Assembly: GCF_000721175.1 (NCBI RefSeq)
Contig: NZ_JOEZ01000008.1
Location: 1 to 64,000, forward strand
Origin: Streptomyces anulatus
GTDB lineage: Bacteria; Actinomycetota; Actinomycetes; Streptomycetales; Streptomycetaceae
Direction of reading: 5' to 3'
DNA: 64,000 nt
Positions 35,107 through 43,055 of the stretch are shown here, piece after piece. The notes below the pieces were generated by a model. The model was given only the letters and a program-made list of their open reading frames with translations. It did not search any database and was not told the origin of the DNA. The stretch's first letter is position 1; each line of letters starts with the position of its first letter. The translations under genes and the position numbers were made by a program.

Positions 35107-35139
35107 GGACCTTTGGGCAGCCATGAGCGCCAAAGGTCC
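35107..35139 (+). terminator. Attenuator-like hairpin with T-run upstream of the POT transporter
   Basis: Perfect 10-bp stem (GGACCTTTGG, 13-nt loop, CCAAAGGTCC) followed by CTTTT, a rare canonical intrinsic terminator for Streptomyces. It lies about 265 bp before the transporter start within the 490-bp gap 34912-35402, which otherwise holds no gene. A 19-codon open frame (35123-35182) starts in the loop. A leader-attenuation role is possible; it could also simply end upstream transcripts. Confidence 0.6.
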
Positions 35140-35402
35140 CTTTTGCGTGCGGGGCCGGTCCCCGCCGGCCCGCTTCGAGTGAATGACCTGTGAGCCGGGC
35201 CCGGAACGCGAGAGCGCGTGACGGGTGTGGATCCCGACGCGGTTCTTCCCCGCTCCGCCGCCGCAGCTCCGTCAGGAGTCCGGCCGCGCGGAGCACGTCC
35301 CCCTCAGGCGTGGGGACGGGGTGCGCCACGCCGGTGCCGGCTGCCCCCCACCGGGCGCGTACCGCTCACGAGGCGTCGCGTCCCGACCAGCAAGGATCGA
35401 CC

Positions 35403-36902
35403 ATGGCGTCCAGCCTGACGAAGGATTCGCCCAGTTCCGGCGAGAAGACCTTCTTCGGCCACCCCCGCGGTATGGCCACCCTGTTCATGACGGAGATGTG
35501 GGAACGCTTCTCCTGGTACGGGATGCGCGCCATCCTCACCCTGTACTTGGTGGCCGCTGTGCTCGACGGCCCCCTGGAGGGCCGGGAGGCGCTCGCCGCC
35601 TCCATCTACGGTGTCTACAACGCCGTCGTCTACATGGCCGCGATGCCCGGCGGCTGGGTCGCCGACCGTCTCTGGGGCGCCCGCAAGGCCGTCCTGGTCG
35701 GCGGCATCGTCATCGCGCTGGGCCACTTCACCCTGGCCCTGCCGAGCGACATCGCGTTCTTCTTCGGTCTGGCGCTGATCGCGGCCGGTACGGGCCTGCT
35801 GAAGCCGAACATCTCGGCGATGGTGGGCGCGCTCTACGAGGGCCAGTCCAGCGCCCGCCGTGACGCCGGTTTCACCCTCTTCTACATGGCGATCAACATC
35901 GGTGGCCTCGCCGCCCCGCTGCTGGTCGGCTACCTCGGAGAGAACGTCAACTGGCACCTCGGCTTCGGTGTCGCCGGTGTCGGTATGACCCTCGCGGTCA
36001 TCCAGTACGCGCTGGGCTCCAAGCACCTCGGTGACATCGGCAAGCTGCCCGCGAAGCCCGCCTCCCCCGTGGAGCGGCGGCAGATGCTGCGCAAGGTGGC
36101 CCTGTGGTCCGGCGTCGCGGTCGCCGCGCTGCTGATCGACCTGGCGCTGGGCACGTACGACATCGAGCACATCGTCAACGTCCTGGCCGTGCTGGGCGTC
36201 GCCGTGCCGATCGCCTACTTCATCACGATCTTCCGGGACCCGGCGCTGACCGAGGAGGACCGGCCGAAGATCAAGGCGTACGTGTGGTTCTTCGTCACCG
36301 CCGTGCTCTTCTGGATGATCTACGACCAGTCCGGCTCGCTGCTGACGATCTTCGCCGACAACAAGACGGACCGCTTCATCGGCGGCTGGGAGTTCCCGGC
36401 CTCCTGGCTGCAGTCGGTCAACCCGGCCATGGTCATCATCCTGGCCCCGGTCTTCGCCGGGCTCTGGGTCAAGCTGGCCACGCGCAACCGTGAGCCCAGC
36501 ACCCCGATGAAGTTCGCGCTGGCGATGCTCCTCATCGGCGGCTCCTTCGGCATCATGGGCCTGGCCGGCGCGGCCGCGGCGAACAGCGAGACCGGCAAGG
36601 TCACCGTGTTCTGGCTGCTCGCCGTCTACCTGGCGCAGACGATGGGTGAGATGTGCCTCTCCCCGGTCGGTCTGTCGCTGTCCACGAAGCTGGCGCCGAA
36701 GATGTTCGTCGGCCAGATCATGGGTCTGTGGTTCCTGGCCACCTCGACGGGCAACGCCCTGAACGGCTGGACCACGAAGCTCAACGCGCCGCTGGGCGAC
36801 GCCGCGTACTACACGCTGCAGGCGGTCGTGGCGGTCGCGGCGGGTGTCGCCTTCATGGTGGCGGGACGCAAGATCCGCGCGCTCATGGGCAACGTCAAGT
36901 AG
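35403..36902 (+). CDS. POT/PTR2 family proton-coupled oligopeptide transporter
   Basis: Membrane transporter of 499 aa with about 12-14 predicted helices. It imports di- and tripeptides with protons. The family E-x-x-E-R-F signature is present at MTEMWERFSWYGMRAIL. GTGLLKPNISAMVGALY matches the PTR2 motif, and LFYMAINIGGLAAPLL and SPVGLSLSTKLAP are the other hallmark segments. ATG 35403 is chosen. The longer open frame upstream encodes Arg/Pro-rich noise. A long untranslated leader with a T-tailed hairpin suggests extra control. Confidence 0.93.
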   Translation: MASSLTKDSPSSGEKTFFGHPRGMATLFMTEMWERFSWYGMRAILTLYLVAAVLDGPLEGREALAASIYGVYNAVVYMAAMPGGWVADRLWGARKAVLVGGIVIALGHFTLALPSDIAFFFGLALIAAGTGLLKPNISAMVGALYEGQSSARRDAGFTLFYMAINIGGLAAPLLVGYLGENVNWHLGFGVAGVGMTLAVIQYALGSKHLGDIGKLPAKPASPVERRQMLRKVALWSGVAVAALLIDLALGTYDIEHIVNVLAVLGVAVPIAYFITIFRDPALTEEDRPKIKAYVWFFVTAVLFWMIYDQSGSLLTIFADNKTDRFIGGWEFPASWLQSVNPAMVIILAPVFAGLWVKLATRNREPSTPMKFALAMLLIGGSFGIMGLAGAAAANSETGKVTVFWLLAVYLAQTMGEMCLSPVGLSLSTKLAPKMFVGQIMGLWFLATSTGNALNGWTTKLNAPLGDAAYYTLQAVVAVAAGVAFMVAGRKIRALMGNVK

Positions 36903-36938
36903 CTGCGTGAAGCAGTGCCCCCGACCGCCTCGGGGTAC

Positions 36939-36979
36939 GACAGCGGGTCCGCGCGAACCTCTCGTGCGGACCCGCTGTC
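36939..36979. terminator. Bidirectional hairpin terminator after the POT transporter
   Basis: Perfect 14-bp stem (GACAGCGGGTCCGC / complement) with a 13-nt loop, between convergent genes. Confidence 0.85.
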
Positions 36980-37013
36980 GTCGTGTGGTCCTGCGGTCAG
37001 GCCGTCGCCGTGA

Positions 37014-38438
37014 CTACTCGGCCTGGACCTCGACGCTCCGCAGCCTCCGCCACGGGGTGAAGGTGAACACCGCGCCGCCCAGCAGGATCGCCGTACCGGC
37101 GACCAGGCCGAGCGCCCGCAGCGAACCGTCGTCCTCCGCCCCGGTGGCGGCCAGGCCGCCGCCGGAGTCCGTGCCGCCACCGGACGCCGCCGCTCCGCCG
37201 GAGCCGGCCGCGCCGCCGCTCCCGCCGGACGCGCCGCCCGGCTGGGCGGAGGTGTCCAGTTCCAGGGAGACGGCCACGCCGTCGGGCGGGGTGCAAGTCG
37301 TCGTCGTACCGGCGGCCATCACCGTCAGGACGCCGGGGCTGAGCGTGGACGTACCGCTCGCGCCGGGCTTGTACGTGCCGGTGAGATCGGGGATCTCGAT
37401 CGGGGCTCCGGTCTTGATGACCTCCTTGTTCAGCGGCCCCTCGACCTTGACCGTGCCCTTGTCCGCCCCGCCGAGCCTGACGTCCATGGACGGCTTGACC
37501 TGGCCCGCCGGGATGTCGATCGGGCTGTCCATCACGGACTTGCTGAACTCCACCGTCAGGCCGTACTCACCGCCGTTCTTCCTGGCGCTGATCCGGACGG
37601 GCGAGGTGGCGTTCCTGTCCCCGATCGGGGTCTTGCACGCGTAGGCGACGGACACCTCCTTGCCGGGGAAGTCGGTCTGGCCGCCCCCGCCGCCGGTGCT
37701 CCCGCCGGAGTCGCTTCCTCCGGTGCCGGTTCCTCCGGAGTCGCTGCCTCCGGAAGTGGTGCCGCCCGAGTCCGTGCCGCCGTCAGCGCCTCCGTCGGCG
37801 CCGCCGGTCGTCGTACCGCCGGTGTCCGTGCCCCCCGTCGTGGTGCCCCCGCTGTCCGTGCCTCCGCTGGTCGTGCCGCCCGTGGTGGAGCCGCCCTCGG
37901 TGACCTTGATCGTGGCGCCCGGCCGGACCTCTTCCTTCGGCGCACATTTGGTGTCCGTGGAGATCGGCTTGGACACGTTGATGTCGTACGCGCCCGGCGT
38001 CAGCGTGATCTCCCCGGCGGCCTCCAGCTTCAGCGTGCCCTTCATGTCGGGCAGCACCATGGGGCTGTTCTTGGGAATGGGCGGGTTCTGCCGCGGGCCC
38101 TCCAGCTTCAGCTCGCCGCTCGCCGCACCGCCCAGGGTGACGGTCCCGGTCGGCTTGACCGTGTCCGCTCCCAGGTCCAGCACGTCCGGGTTCCTGGACG
38201 CGGCCTCGACCGTCTTCCAGACGACCTCGATCTCGTCGCCCACCTTCGCCTCGGCCGGGGCGGTCAGCTCCACCTTCGTGGTGCCCTGCACCGCGGGCAG
38301 TCCCGAGATCGGCGGCGGAACGCACTCCGTCGCGTAACTGACCTCGGCGGCCCGGGCCGGACTCGCGGCCATCAGGATGCCCGCGCCGCCGAGCATCAGC
38401 GCGACTCCGGCCGCGCTCATCCTCCGTTGCGTACTCAC
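37014..38438 (-). CDS. Sortase-anchored surface protein with two beta-rich domains (LAATG)
   Basis: Exported protein of 474 aa, GTG start overlapping the upstream stop by 4 bp. A signal peptide (about 1-30, ALMLGGAGILMAASPARA) is followed by domain A (about 31-150, SYATECVPPP...TKCAP). A roughly 80-residue Gly/Thr/Ser/Asp linker of imperfect repeats comes next, then domain B (about 255-395, VSVAYACKTPIG...TTTTCTP). The C-terminus has LAATG at 429-433, a hydrophobic helix and the basic tail WRRLRS. LAXTG is the known recognition pattern of Streptomyces class E sortases, so covalent attachment to the wall is predicted. Domains A and B resemble each other and the 238-aa protein of the operon (DUF6801-like, tentative). 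No sortase gene is in the window. Confidence 0.82.
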   Translation of the reverse strand: MSTQRRMSAAGVALMLGGAGILMAASPARAAEVSYATECVPPPISGLPAVQGTTKVELTAPAEAKVGDEIEVVWKTVEAASRNPDVLDLGADTVKPTGTVTLGGAASGELKLEGPRQNPPIPKNSPMVLPDMKGTLKLEAAGEITLTPGAYDINVSKPISTDTKCAPKEEVRPGATIKVTEGGSTTGGTTSGGTDSGGTTTGGTDTGGTTTGGADGGADGGTDSGGTTSGGSDSGGTGTGGSDSGGSTGGGGGQTDFPGKEVSVAYACKTPIGDRNATSPVRISARKNGGEYGLTVEFSKSVMDSPIDIPAGQVKPSMDVRLGGADKGTVKVEGPLNKEVIKTGAPIEIPDLTGTYKPGASGTSTLSPGVLTVMAAGTTTTCTPPDGVAVSLELDTSAQPGGASGGSGGAAGSGGAAASGGGTDSGGGLAATGAEDDGSLRALGLVAGTAILLGGAVFTFTPWRRLRSVEVQAE

Positions 38439-39556
38439 GCTTGTCCCTTCGTCGTGGGTCGGGGTCGGTTCTCTGACGGTGCGGAATCCGGGGTGAACCA
38501 CGGCAGCACGGCCGTGGTCGTGTTCGTGTCGTGGTCGGCGCTCGTGGGCGCGTTGTCCGTACGCGTGTCGTGGTCGGCGCCCGCGCCGCCGAGCCTGCCC
38601 GGCCCCGTCCACCTGGCCGGCGCCCGCGTACGGTGCGAGCCGGCGGGGCGGGGCCGGACCTTGTCCACGACCGCCATGCCGACGCGGAAGACGGCCGCCG
38701 GGACGACCAGGCAGAGCAGGACCCAGAAGAGCGTGACGCCCCAGGGGCGGCCGACCCCCCACGGCTGTTCGGCCAGCACCTTCTCCCCGTACCGCAGGGA
38801 CACCTGGTAGTCGCCGTGCGCGCCCGCCGACAATTCGACCGGCAGCTTGATCTGCGCCTTGCCGCCGGGGGCGACCGTGCCGCGCCACTGGCGTTCCTCC
38901 CACTGCGGCGCGTAGACGCCGTGCGCGGTGCCGATCTCGAAGACGGGGTCCTTGACGGGGGCGGACCCGAGATTGCCCACGGTGAAGACGAGTCGGCGTG
39001 CGGGCGGGGCCCCGAACCAGGTGAGCAGGGAGCTGTCGCCCTCCAGCCGTGTGGTGGCCAGCACCGCGAGCTTCCCGCCGCCGCTCTCCCGCGGCGGCTC
39101 GGCCGTGGGATGTCCCGCCACCGTGAACACCGCGTCGGCCAGCGCCTGTTCGCCCGTCACCGTGGCGACGTGCACCACGCAGGGACACGGCTTCGGCGGT
39201 TCGGTGACCGGCAGCTTCCTGCTGAAGGCGCCCTTCTCGTCGGTCGTGACGGCGCGGCCGTCGGCGTTGGCGCAGGAGTTGGTGCCGCCGATCACGCCCC
39301 GCTCCGGCGTGGACTGCCCGCAGATCAGCAGCATCAGCAACGCCTCGGCGCGCCAGCCGCTGCCGCTGACGGTGATCTCCCCGCCCTTGCCCGCCTCTTT
39401 CTCGGACAGGGTGACGGTGGGGTCGCCGTCGGCCGCCCGCGCGCCCGGCGCGGTCACGACGAACAGGGCGGGCAGGAGCGCCAGGAGGGCGGCCACGAAC
39501 AGCAGGACGGGCGACGCGGTGCGCCGGGAGGCTTCGGGGCCGGGCTGCTGCGTCAC
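38435..39556 (-). CDS. Exported protein with neocarzinostatin-like Ig domain and C-terminal membrane helix
   Basis: Protein of 373 aa with a signal peptide (LLFVAALLALLPALFVVTAPGARA). An Ig-like domain (about 38-145, DPTVTLSEKEAGKGGEITVSGSGW...VFTVAGHP) reminds of the neocarzinostatin/macromomycin fold. A second beta domain follows (RRLVFTVGNLGSAPV...GDYQVSLRYGEK). A membrane helix comes near 285-305 (WVLLCLVVPAAVF), then a basic/Thr-rich cytoplasmic tail. GTGA overlaps join it to both neighbours. It probably sits in the membrane with a large outside face and supports the surface proteins of the operon; the exact role is unknown. Confidence 0.75.
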   Translation of the reverse strand: MTQQPGPEASRRTASPVLLFVAALLALLPALFVVTAPGARAADGDPTVTLSEKEAGKGGEITVSGSGWRAEALLMLLICGQSTPERGVIGGTNSCANADGRAVTTDEKGAFSRKLPVTEPPKPCPCVVHVATVTGEQALADAVFTVAGHPTAEPPRESGGGKLAVLATTRLEGDSSLLTWFGAPPARRLVFTVGNLGSAPVKDPVFEIGTAHGVYAPQWEERQWRGTVAPGGKAQIKLPVELSAGAHGDYQVSLRYGEKVLAEQPWGVGRPWGVTLFWVLLCLVVPAAVFRVGMAVVDKVRPRPAGSHRTRAPARWTGPGRLGGAGADHDTRTDNAPTSADHDTNTTTAVLPWFTPDSAPSENRPRPTTKGQA

Positions 39557-40545
39557 GATTCCGCTCCCGCCTTCACCAGGGGTCCCGCCTTCACCAAGGG
39601 CCTCGTCTCTGTGGTCGGTGGCCGGTCGTCGTCGGTCTCCAGGGGATCTGGCGGTTCCTGGGGCTCCTGGGGCTCCTGGGTGCCGGGCCGCGTGCGTCGC
39701 CGCCGGTACGCGCCGGAGCCGAGCGCGGCCAGGACGCCGAGGACCAGCAGCCCGCCGCCGACGGCCGGGGCCACCGGGAGGTACGTCGCCGAGGCCTCCG
39801 CCTCGTCCCGGGCGCCCCCCGAAGCGGTGACCCTCAGCCGTACGGTGACCGCGTCCAGGGCCGGGGCGTCGGGCCAGGGTTCGGTCCGCTCCACCCGCCG
39901 GCCGGGGGCCAGCTCCAGCGGCAGGGGCCGTTCCGGGCGGTCCAGCAGCGTGCCGAACAGCCCGTCGGCGCGCACCGCCAGCCGGGGTTCCAGCACCGCG
40001 TTGCCCCGGTTGACCAGGGCGTACCGAATGGTCCCGCCGGATACCTCGACGTCCTCGACGGTGATCGCCGCCAGCGTCGGGCCACCGATCCGGACCCGTA
40101 CCGGTACGCGGACCTCCACGCCCCCGTCGACCGCCACGACCTCCCCGGAAGCGTCGCCGGGCACCGCGTCGGGCGGCACCGTGAGGGCGAGCGGCACCTC
40201 GGCGCGGGTCCGGGCCGGGACGCTGACCGTGTCCGCGGCGAACCGGATCCAGGCCCCGGCCCGGCCCGCGCCCCGCAGCCGTACCGTCAGCCGGGACCGG
40301 CCCGGGTTGGTCACCGCGAGGCGGTCCTGGAGGGCCGTGCCGGGGGTGCCCTCCAGATAGACGTACGGCCTGCTGTCCGGGCCGGTGCCGCCGGCGGGCC
40401 GGGCCGTCCAGTCCGCCGCCGGGCCGGCGTCGTCGTCGGCAGCGGCTGCGGCGGCCGGGGGCGACGTGAGCGCGCACAGCAGCGCGGCGAGCACCGCCGT
40501 GCGGACGAGCAGCCCACGGCGGAGGCGCGGGGTGGGTGGCGACAT
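39553..40545 (-). CDS. DUF916/WxL-locus-like exported protein
   Basis: Protein of 330 aa with a signal peptide (about 1-36), two stacked beta domains and one membrane helix near the C-terminus (about 263-285, VGGGLLVLGVLAALGSG), then an acidic/Pro tail. The pattern YVYLEGTPGTALQDRLAVTNPGRSRLTVRL...DTVSVPARTRAEVPLALTVP followed by GTIRYALVNRGNAVLEPRL resembles the DUF916 plus DUF3324 layout of peptidoglycan-binding partners in Firmicute WxL gene clusters. That link is a remote structural analogy rather than a demonstrated homology. It overlaps the next gene by 4 bp (GTGA). Confidence 0.72.
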   Translation of the reverse strand: MSPPTPRLRRGLLVRTAVLAALLCALTSPPAAAAAADDDAGPAADWTARPAGGTGPDSRPYVYLEGTPGTALQDRLAVTNPGRSRLTVRLRGAGRAGAWIRFAADTVSVPARTRAEVPLALTVPPDAVPGDASGEVVAVDGGVEVRVPVRVRIGGPTLAAITVEDVEVSGGTIRYALVNRGNAVLEPRLAVRADGLFGTLLDRPERPLPLELAPGRRVERTEPWPDAPALDAVTVRLRVTASGGARDEAEASATYLPVAPAVGGGLLVLGVLAALGSGAYRRRRTRPGTQEPQEPQEPPDPLETDDDRPPTTETRPLVKAGPLVKAGAES

Positions 40546-40570
40546 GGGCGGCTCCTCTGCCGGGGAGGGA

Positions 40571-41287
40571 TCAGCCTGCGGAGCGCTGTCCTCGCCGGGT
40601 CAGCCAGAGCACTCCGGCCGCCCCGGTCAGCAGCACGGTGCCGCCGAGCGTGCCGAGCGCCGCCGCCGAGTCCAGCGGTCCGGTGCGGGGCAGTTCGCCG
40701 CCGCCCGAAGCGCCACCTGAAGCGCCTCCCGAACTGCCGCCGGTCGAGCCGCCGGTGGAACCGCCGCCCGGTGAACCGCCGGCCCCCTGGACGTCGAGTT
40801 CGAGGGAGGGGCCGGGGCTGTTCCTGGGCGTACAGGTGGTCGTCGTACCGAGGGCCTTGATGGTGAGGACCCCGGCGGTGAAGGTGACCTTGCCGCTCTT
40901 CTTCGGGGTGTACGTCCCCGACAAGTCACTGATCTTGATCGGGGTGTTGGCCGGAATCGCCTCGGTGTTCGCCGCGCCGGAGACCTGGACCTTCCCCTGC
41001 TCCGCGCCGCCCAGCTCGATCACGGCGCTCGGATTCATGGCCCCTTTGCCCAGTTCGACCGGGCTGGAGGAGACGCCCTTCTGGAAGGACATGGTGAGCT
41101 TGTAGCCGGCGCCGCTCCTGACGCCCTTGATGTCGATGGGCGAGACCGCCCCTTTGGGCCCGATGGGCGTCACGCACTGGTAGTTGACGTCCACGACCTC
41201 GGCGTGCGCGGCGGGCGCGCCCGCCACCACGATCGAGCCTGCCAGCGCAGCCGCCAGCGCGAGAGTTGTCCGCTTCTGGTTCGACAC
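40571..41287 (-). CDS. Sortase-anchored surface protein with LPRTG motif
   Basis: First gene of the surface operon, 238 aa. A signal peptide (about 1-29, ALAAALAGSIVVAGAPAAHA) leads to one beta-rich domain (about 30-160, VNYQCVTPIG...GTTTTCTPRN) closely related to domain B of the 474-aa protein. A Gly/Ser linker with GGSTGGS repeats follows. Then comes LPRTG at 199-203, a hydrophobic helix and the basic end TRRGQRSAG, a classical cell-wall sorting signal. The two cysteines (YQC and TCTP) are conserved in both proteins, as a likely disulfide. The domain is DUF6801-like (tentative). It starts 25 bp before the DUF916-like gene. Confidence 0.85.
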   Translation of the reverse strand: MSNQKRTTLALAAALAGSIVVAGAPAAHAEVVDVNYQCVTPIGPKGAVSPIDIKGVRSGAGYKLTMSFQKGVSSSPVELGKGAMNPSAVIELGGAEQGKVQVSGAANTEAIPANTPIKISDLSGTYTPKKSGKVTFTAGVLTIKALGTTTTCTPRNSPGPSLELDVQGAGGSPGGGSTGGSTGGSSGGASGGASGGGELPRTGPLDSAAALGTLGGTVLLTGAAGVLWLTRRGQRSAG

Positions 41288-41532
41288 CTCGTGCTCCCCT
41301 CATGCCGGACGCCGCCGCGCGCCACGCCCCGTACGGGCGCCCATTACTGACGGCACATCAGATTTGGCGCCCAAGGTACGCCCGAGGTCTGATGGAGGGA
41401 AGACAAAGAGCGCGCCGATCCGGCGCGCTCTTCTCGGTGCGGGGGACAGGTACGGGTGAGGGGTGCGGCTGAGGCTTGCGGGTCAGGGGGGCTGAGGCGT
41501 ACGGGTCAGGGGCGCGGGCGAGGAGCGCACCC

Positions 41533-41709
41533 AGGGCGTGTTTCGAAAGTAGCGCCGTCCGTCCGGAGGGCGGACTCGGCGGCGTCTGGTGCGTGCGATC
41601 GCAAGGCGGAGGGTCGTCCCGATACCGGATGTATCGGGGTGATCCCGACAACGCGGCGAGCGTGCGTGCCAGGCGTCGCCGAGCAGGCGGGACTTTCGAA
41701 ACACTCCCT
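41533..41709. mobile_element. MITE-like inverted-repeat element
   Basis: Non-coding 177-bp element bounded by 18-bp terminal inverted repeats (41533-41550 and 41692-41709, one mismatch, core GTGTTTCGAAAGT). The arms continue inward with imperfect complementarity. A perfect 8-bp hairpin with a 5-nt loop sits at the centre (CCCGATAC / GTATCGGG). The whole element could fold as one long stem. It has no transposase. Its right end supplies the TAG stop of the anti-sigma gene (41708-41710). I recall similar copies in intergenic regions of other Streptomyces. The 41288-41532 stretch beside it holds only the upstream region of the surface operon. Confidence 0.8.
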
Positions 41710-42199
41710 AGGCGGGGGCGGCGAGCTCGGCCCAGACGGTCTTGCCCGGGGCGTCCGGCGTACGCGTGACACCCCAGTCGAGGCAGAGGCGCTGCACGAT
41801 GAACATGCCGTGCCCCCCGGGCCGCCCGGCGCGGTGCGGCGTACGGGGTGCGGGCTGTCCGGCCCCCCGGTCGACGACCTCCACCCGCAGCACCTTGGAG
41901 GTGCGGCCGATCCGGAGCTCCTCGGGGCCCTCCGCGTGCAGACAGGCGTTGGTCACCAGCTCGGAGACGACCAGCAGGACGTCCTCGGCGGCGGCCCGGC
42001 GGTCCGCGCTGGAGGCCGGGAGCCAGCCCCAGTCGTGCAGCGCCTGCCGGGCGAAGTCACGGGCCGTCGGGACGATGCCGCCGGCCTGCCCGAGTGAGAG
42101 CGTGCGCCACTGCCGCTCGGCCGGGGCGGGCGAGGCTCCGCCCGCTTCGTCCGGCTCGCGACCGAGGTCGCCCGGCGGATGCTGCCGGGTGGTGCTCAT
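41708..42199 (-). CDS. prsI: Anti-sigma factor / ATP-binding serine kinase (RsbW/SpoIIAB-like)
   Basis: Protein of 163 aa with a HATPase_c fold: N box ELVTNACLHA, G1 EVVDRGAGQPAP and G2 GGHGMFIVQRL. Such proteins bind a SigB/F-type sigma factor and phosphorylate the matching STAS antagonist. Both partners are encoded next door (42402-42770 and 43056-44036). The N-terminal 35 residues are Pro/Glu-rich and variable. The stop codon lies in the terminal repeat of a MITE-like element, so the last residues may have been altered by that insertion. The symbol is taken from recall of the S. coelicolor prsI-arsI-sigI locus. Confidence 0.8.
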   Translation of the reverse strand: MSTTRQHPPGDLGREPDEAGGASPAPAERQWRTLSLGQAGGIVPTARDFARQALHDWGWLPASSADRRAAAEDVLLVVSELVTNACLHAEGPEELRIGRTSKVLRVEVVDRGAGQPAPRTPHRAGRPGGHGMFIVQRLCLDWGVTRTPDAPGKTVWAELAAPA

Positions 42200-42401
42200 C
42201 AGCGCTTCACCTCACCGATTCGCCATGTCGCCATGTCGCCGTTGAACGGATAGTGATCAGTTACCGAGTGTGCAGGAGCCCTCGCGGGGCACCGCCGGGG
42301 TGTCTCCTGCCCTGCCGTTTCGCAACAACACCCACTTGGGGCACACGATCGCGTGACACGGCCGGCATCGGGGACGTCCGAGGTCACACGCTCGTGCCGG
42401 G

Positions 42402-42770
42402 TCAGCCGGCCAGGGCCTCTTCGAGCGAGGCGTGGACGGTGAAGACCGCCTCCGCACCGGTGATCTCGAACACCCTCGCCACGACGGGCAGCATTCCGGC
42501 CAGATGAACCCCTCCTCCGGCCGCCTCCGCCTTGAGGCGGGCGCCGAGCAGCACGTTCAGCCCGGTGGAATCGCAGAAATCCAGGCGGGAACAGTCGACC
42601 ACCAGGCGTGAGCGCCCCTGCTCGACCGCACTCTCCAGGGGCTCGCGCAGCAGATCGGCGGTGTGGTGATCGAGCTCACCCACCGGCGTCACGACCTCGC
42701 TGCGCCCCTCGGTCCGGGCCTCGACCTGAAGTCGACCCCGGTTCGCACTGCCGACCGTCCCGCGGTCCAT
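42402..42770 (-). CDS. arsI: STAS-domain anti-anti-sigma factor
   Basis: STAS protein of 122 aa: LVVDCSRLDFCDSTGLNVLLGAR holds the usual phosphorylated Ser in DSTG. In its unphosphorylated form such a protein binds the anti-sigma kinase and frees the sigma factor. ATG 42770 (MDRGTV) is preferred; an upstream start would add 11 residues. It is separated by 202 bp from the anti-sigma gene and is divergent from the sigma gene. Name by locus recall only. Confidence 0.82.
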   Translation of the reverse strand: MDRGTVGSANRGRLQVEARTEGRSEVVTPVGELDHHTADLLREPLESAVEQGRSRLVVDCSRLDFCDSTGLNVLLGARLKAEAAGGGVHLAGMLPVVARVFEITGAEAVFTVHASLEEALAG

Positions 42771-42944
42771 GCCTGTCCCTCTTCGCCGTTCGTCACTGTG
42801 CACGTCACTGCCCGTGCGGCTGTATGCGTAGCTGCCGCCGACGTGCGTGAAACAGTACGCGTTCCGTTCGCCACGCGGTAGTCGGAGACCTCAACAAACC
42901 GGACATATAGCAGCATTTGGCGCTTGTCACTGCTGGTCAGGACC

Positions 42945-42950
42945 GGGTAT
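42945..42950 (+). promoter_or_regulatory. Possible SigB-type -10 box upstream of the sigma gene
   Basis: GGGTAT at 42945-42950, about 105 bp before the sigma start, matches the -10 consensus of streptomycete SigB/F-family promoters and may reflect autoregulation. No convincing GTTT-type -35 is found at 14-17 bp, so confidence is low. Confidence 0.3.
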
Positions 42951-43055
42951 GGGTAGAGGGACACCCGAAACACGACCGGCTTCGGAGGCGCCGCTTCACC
43001 GCAGGAACACGTAGGGGCATCGGCAGCCATATGCCGAGAACGATGGAGGAGAACC

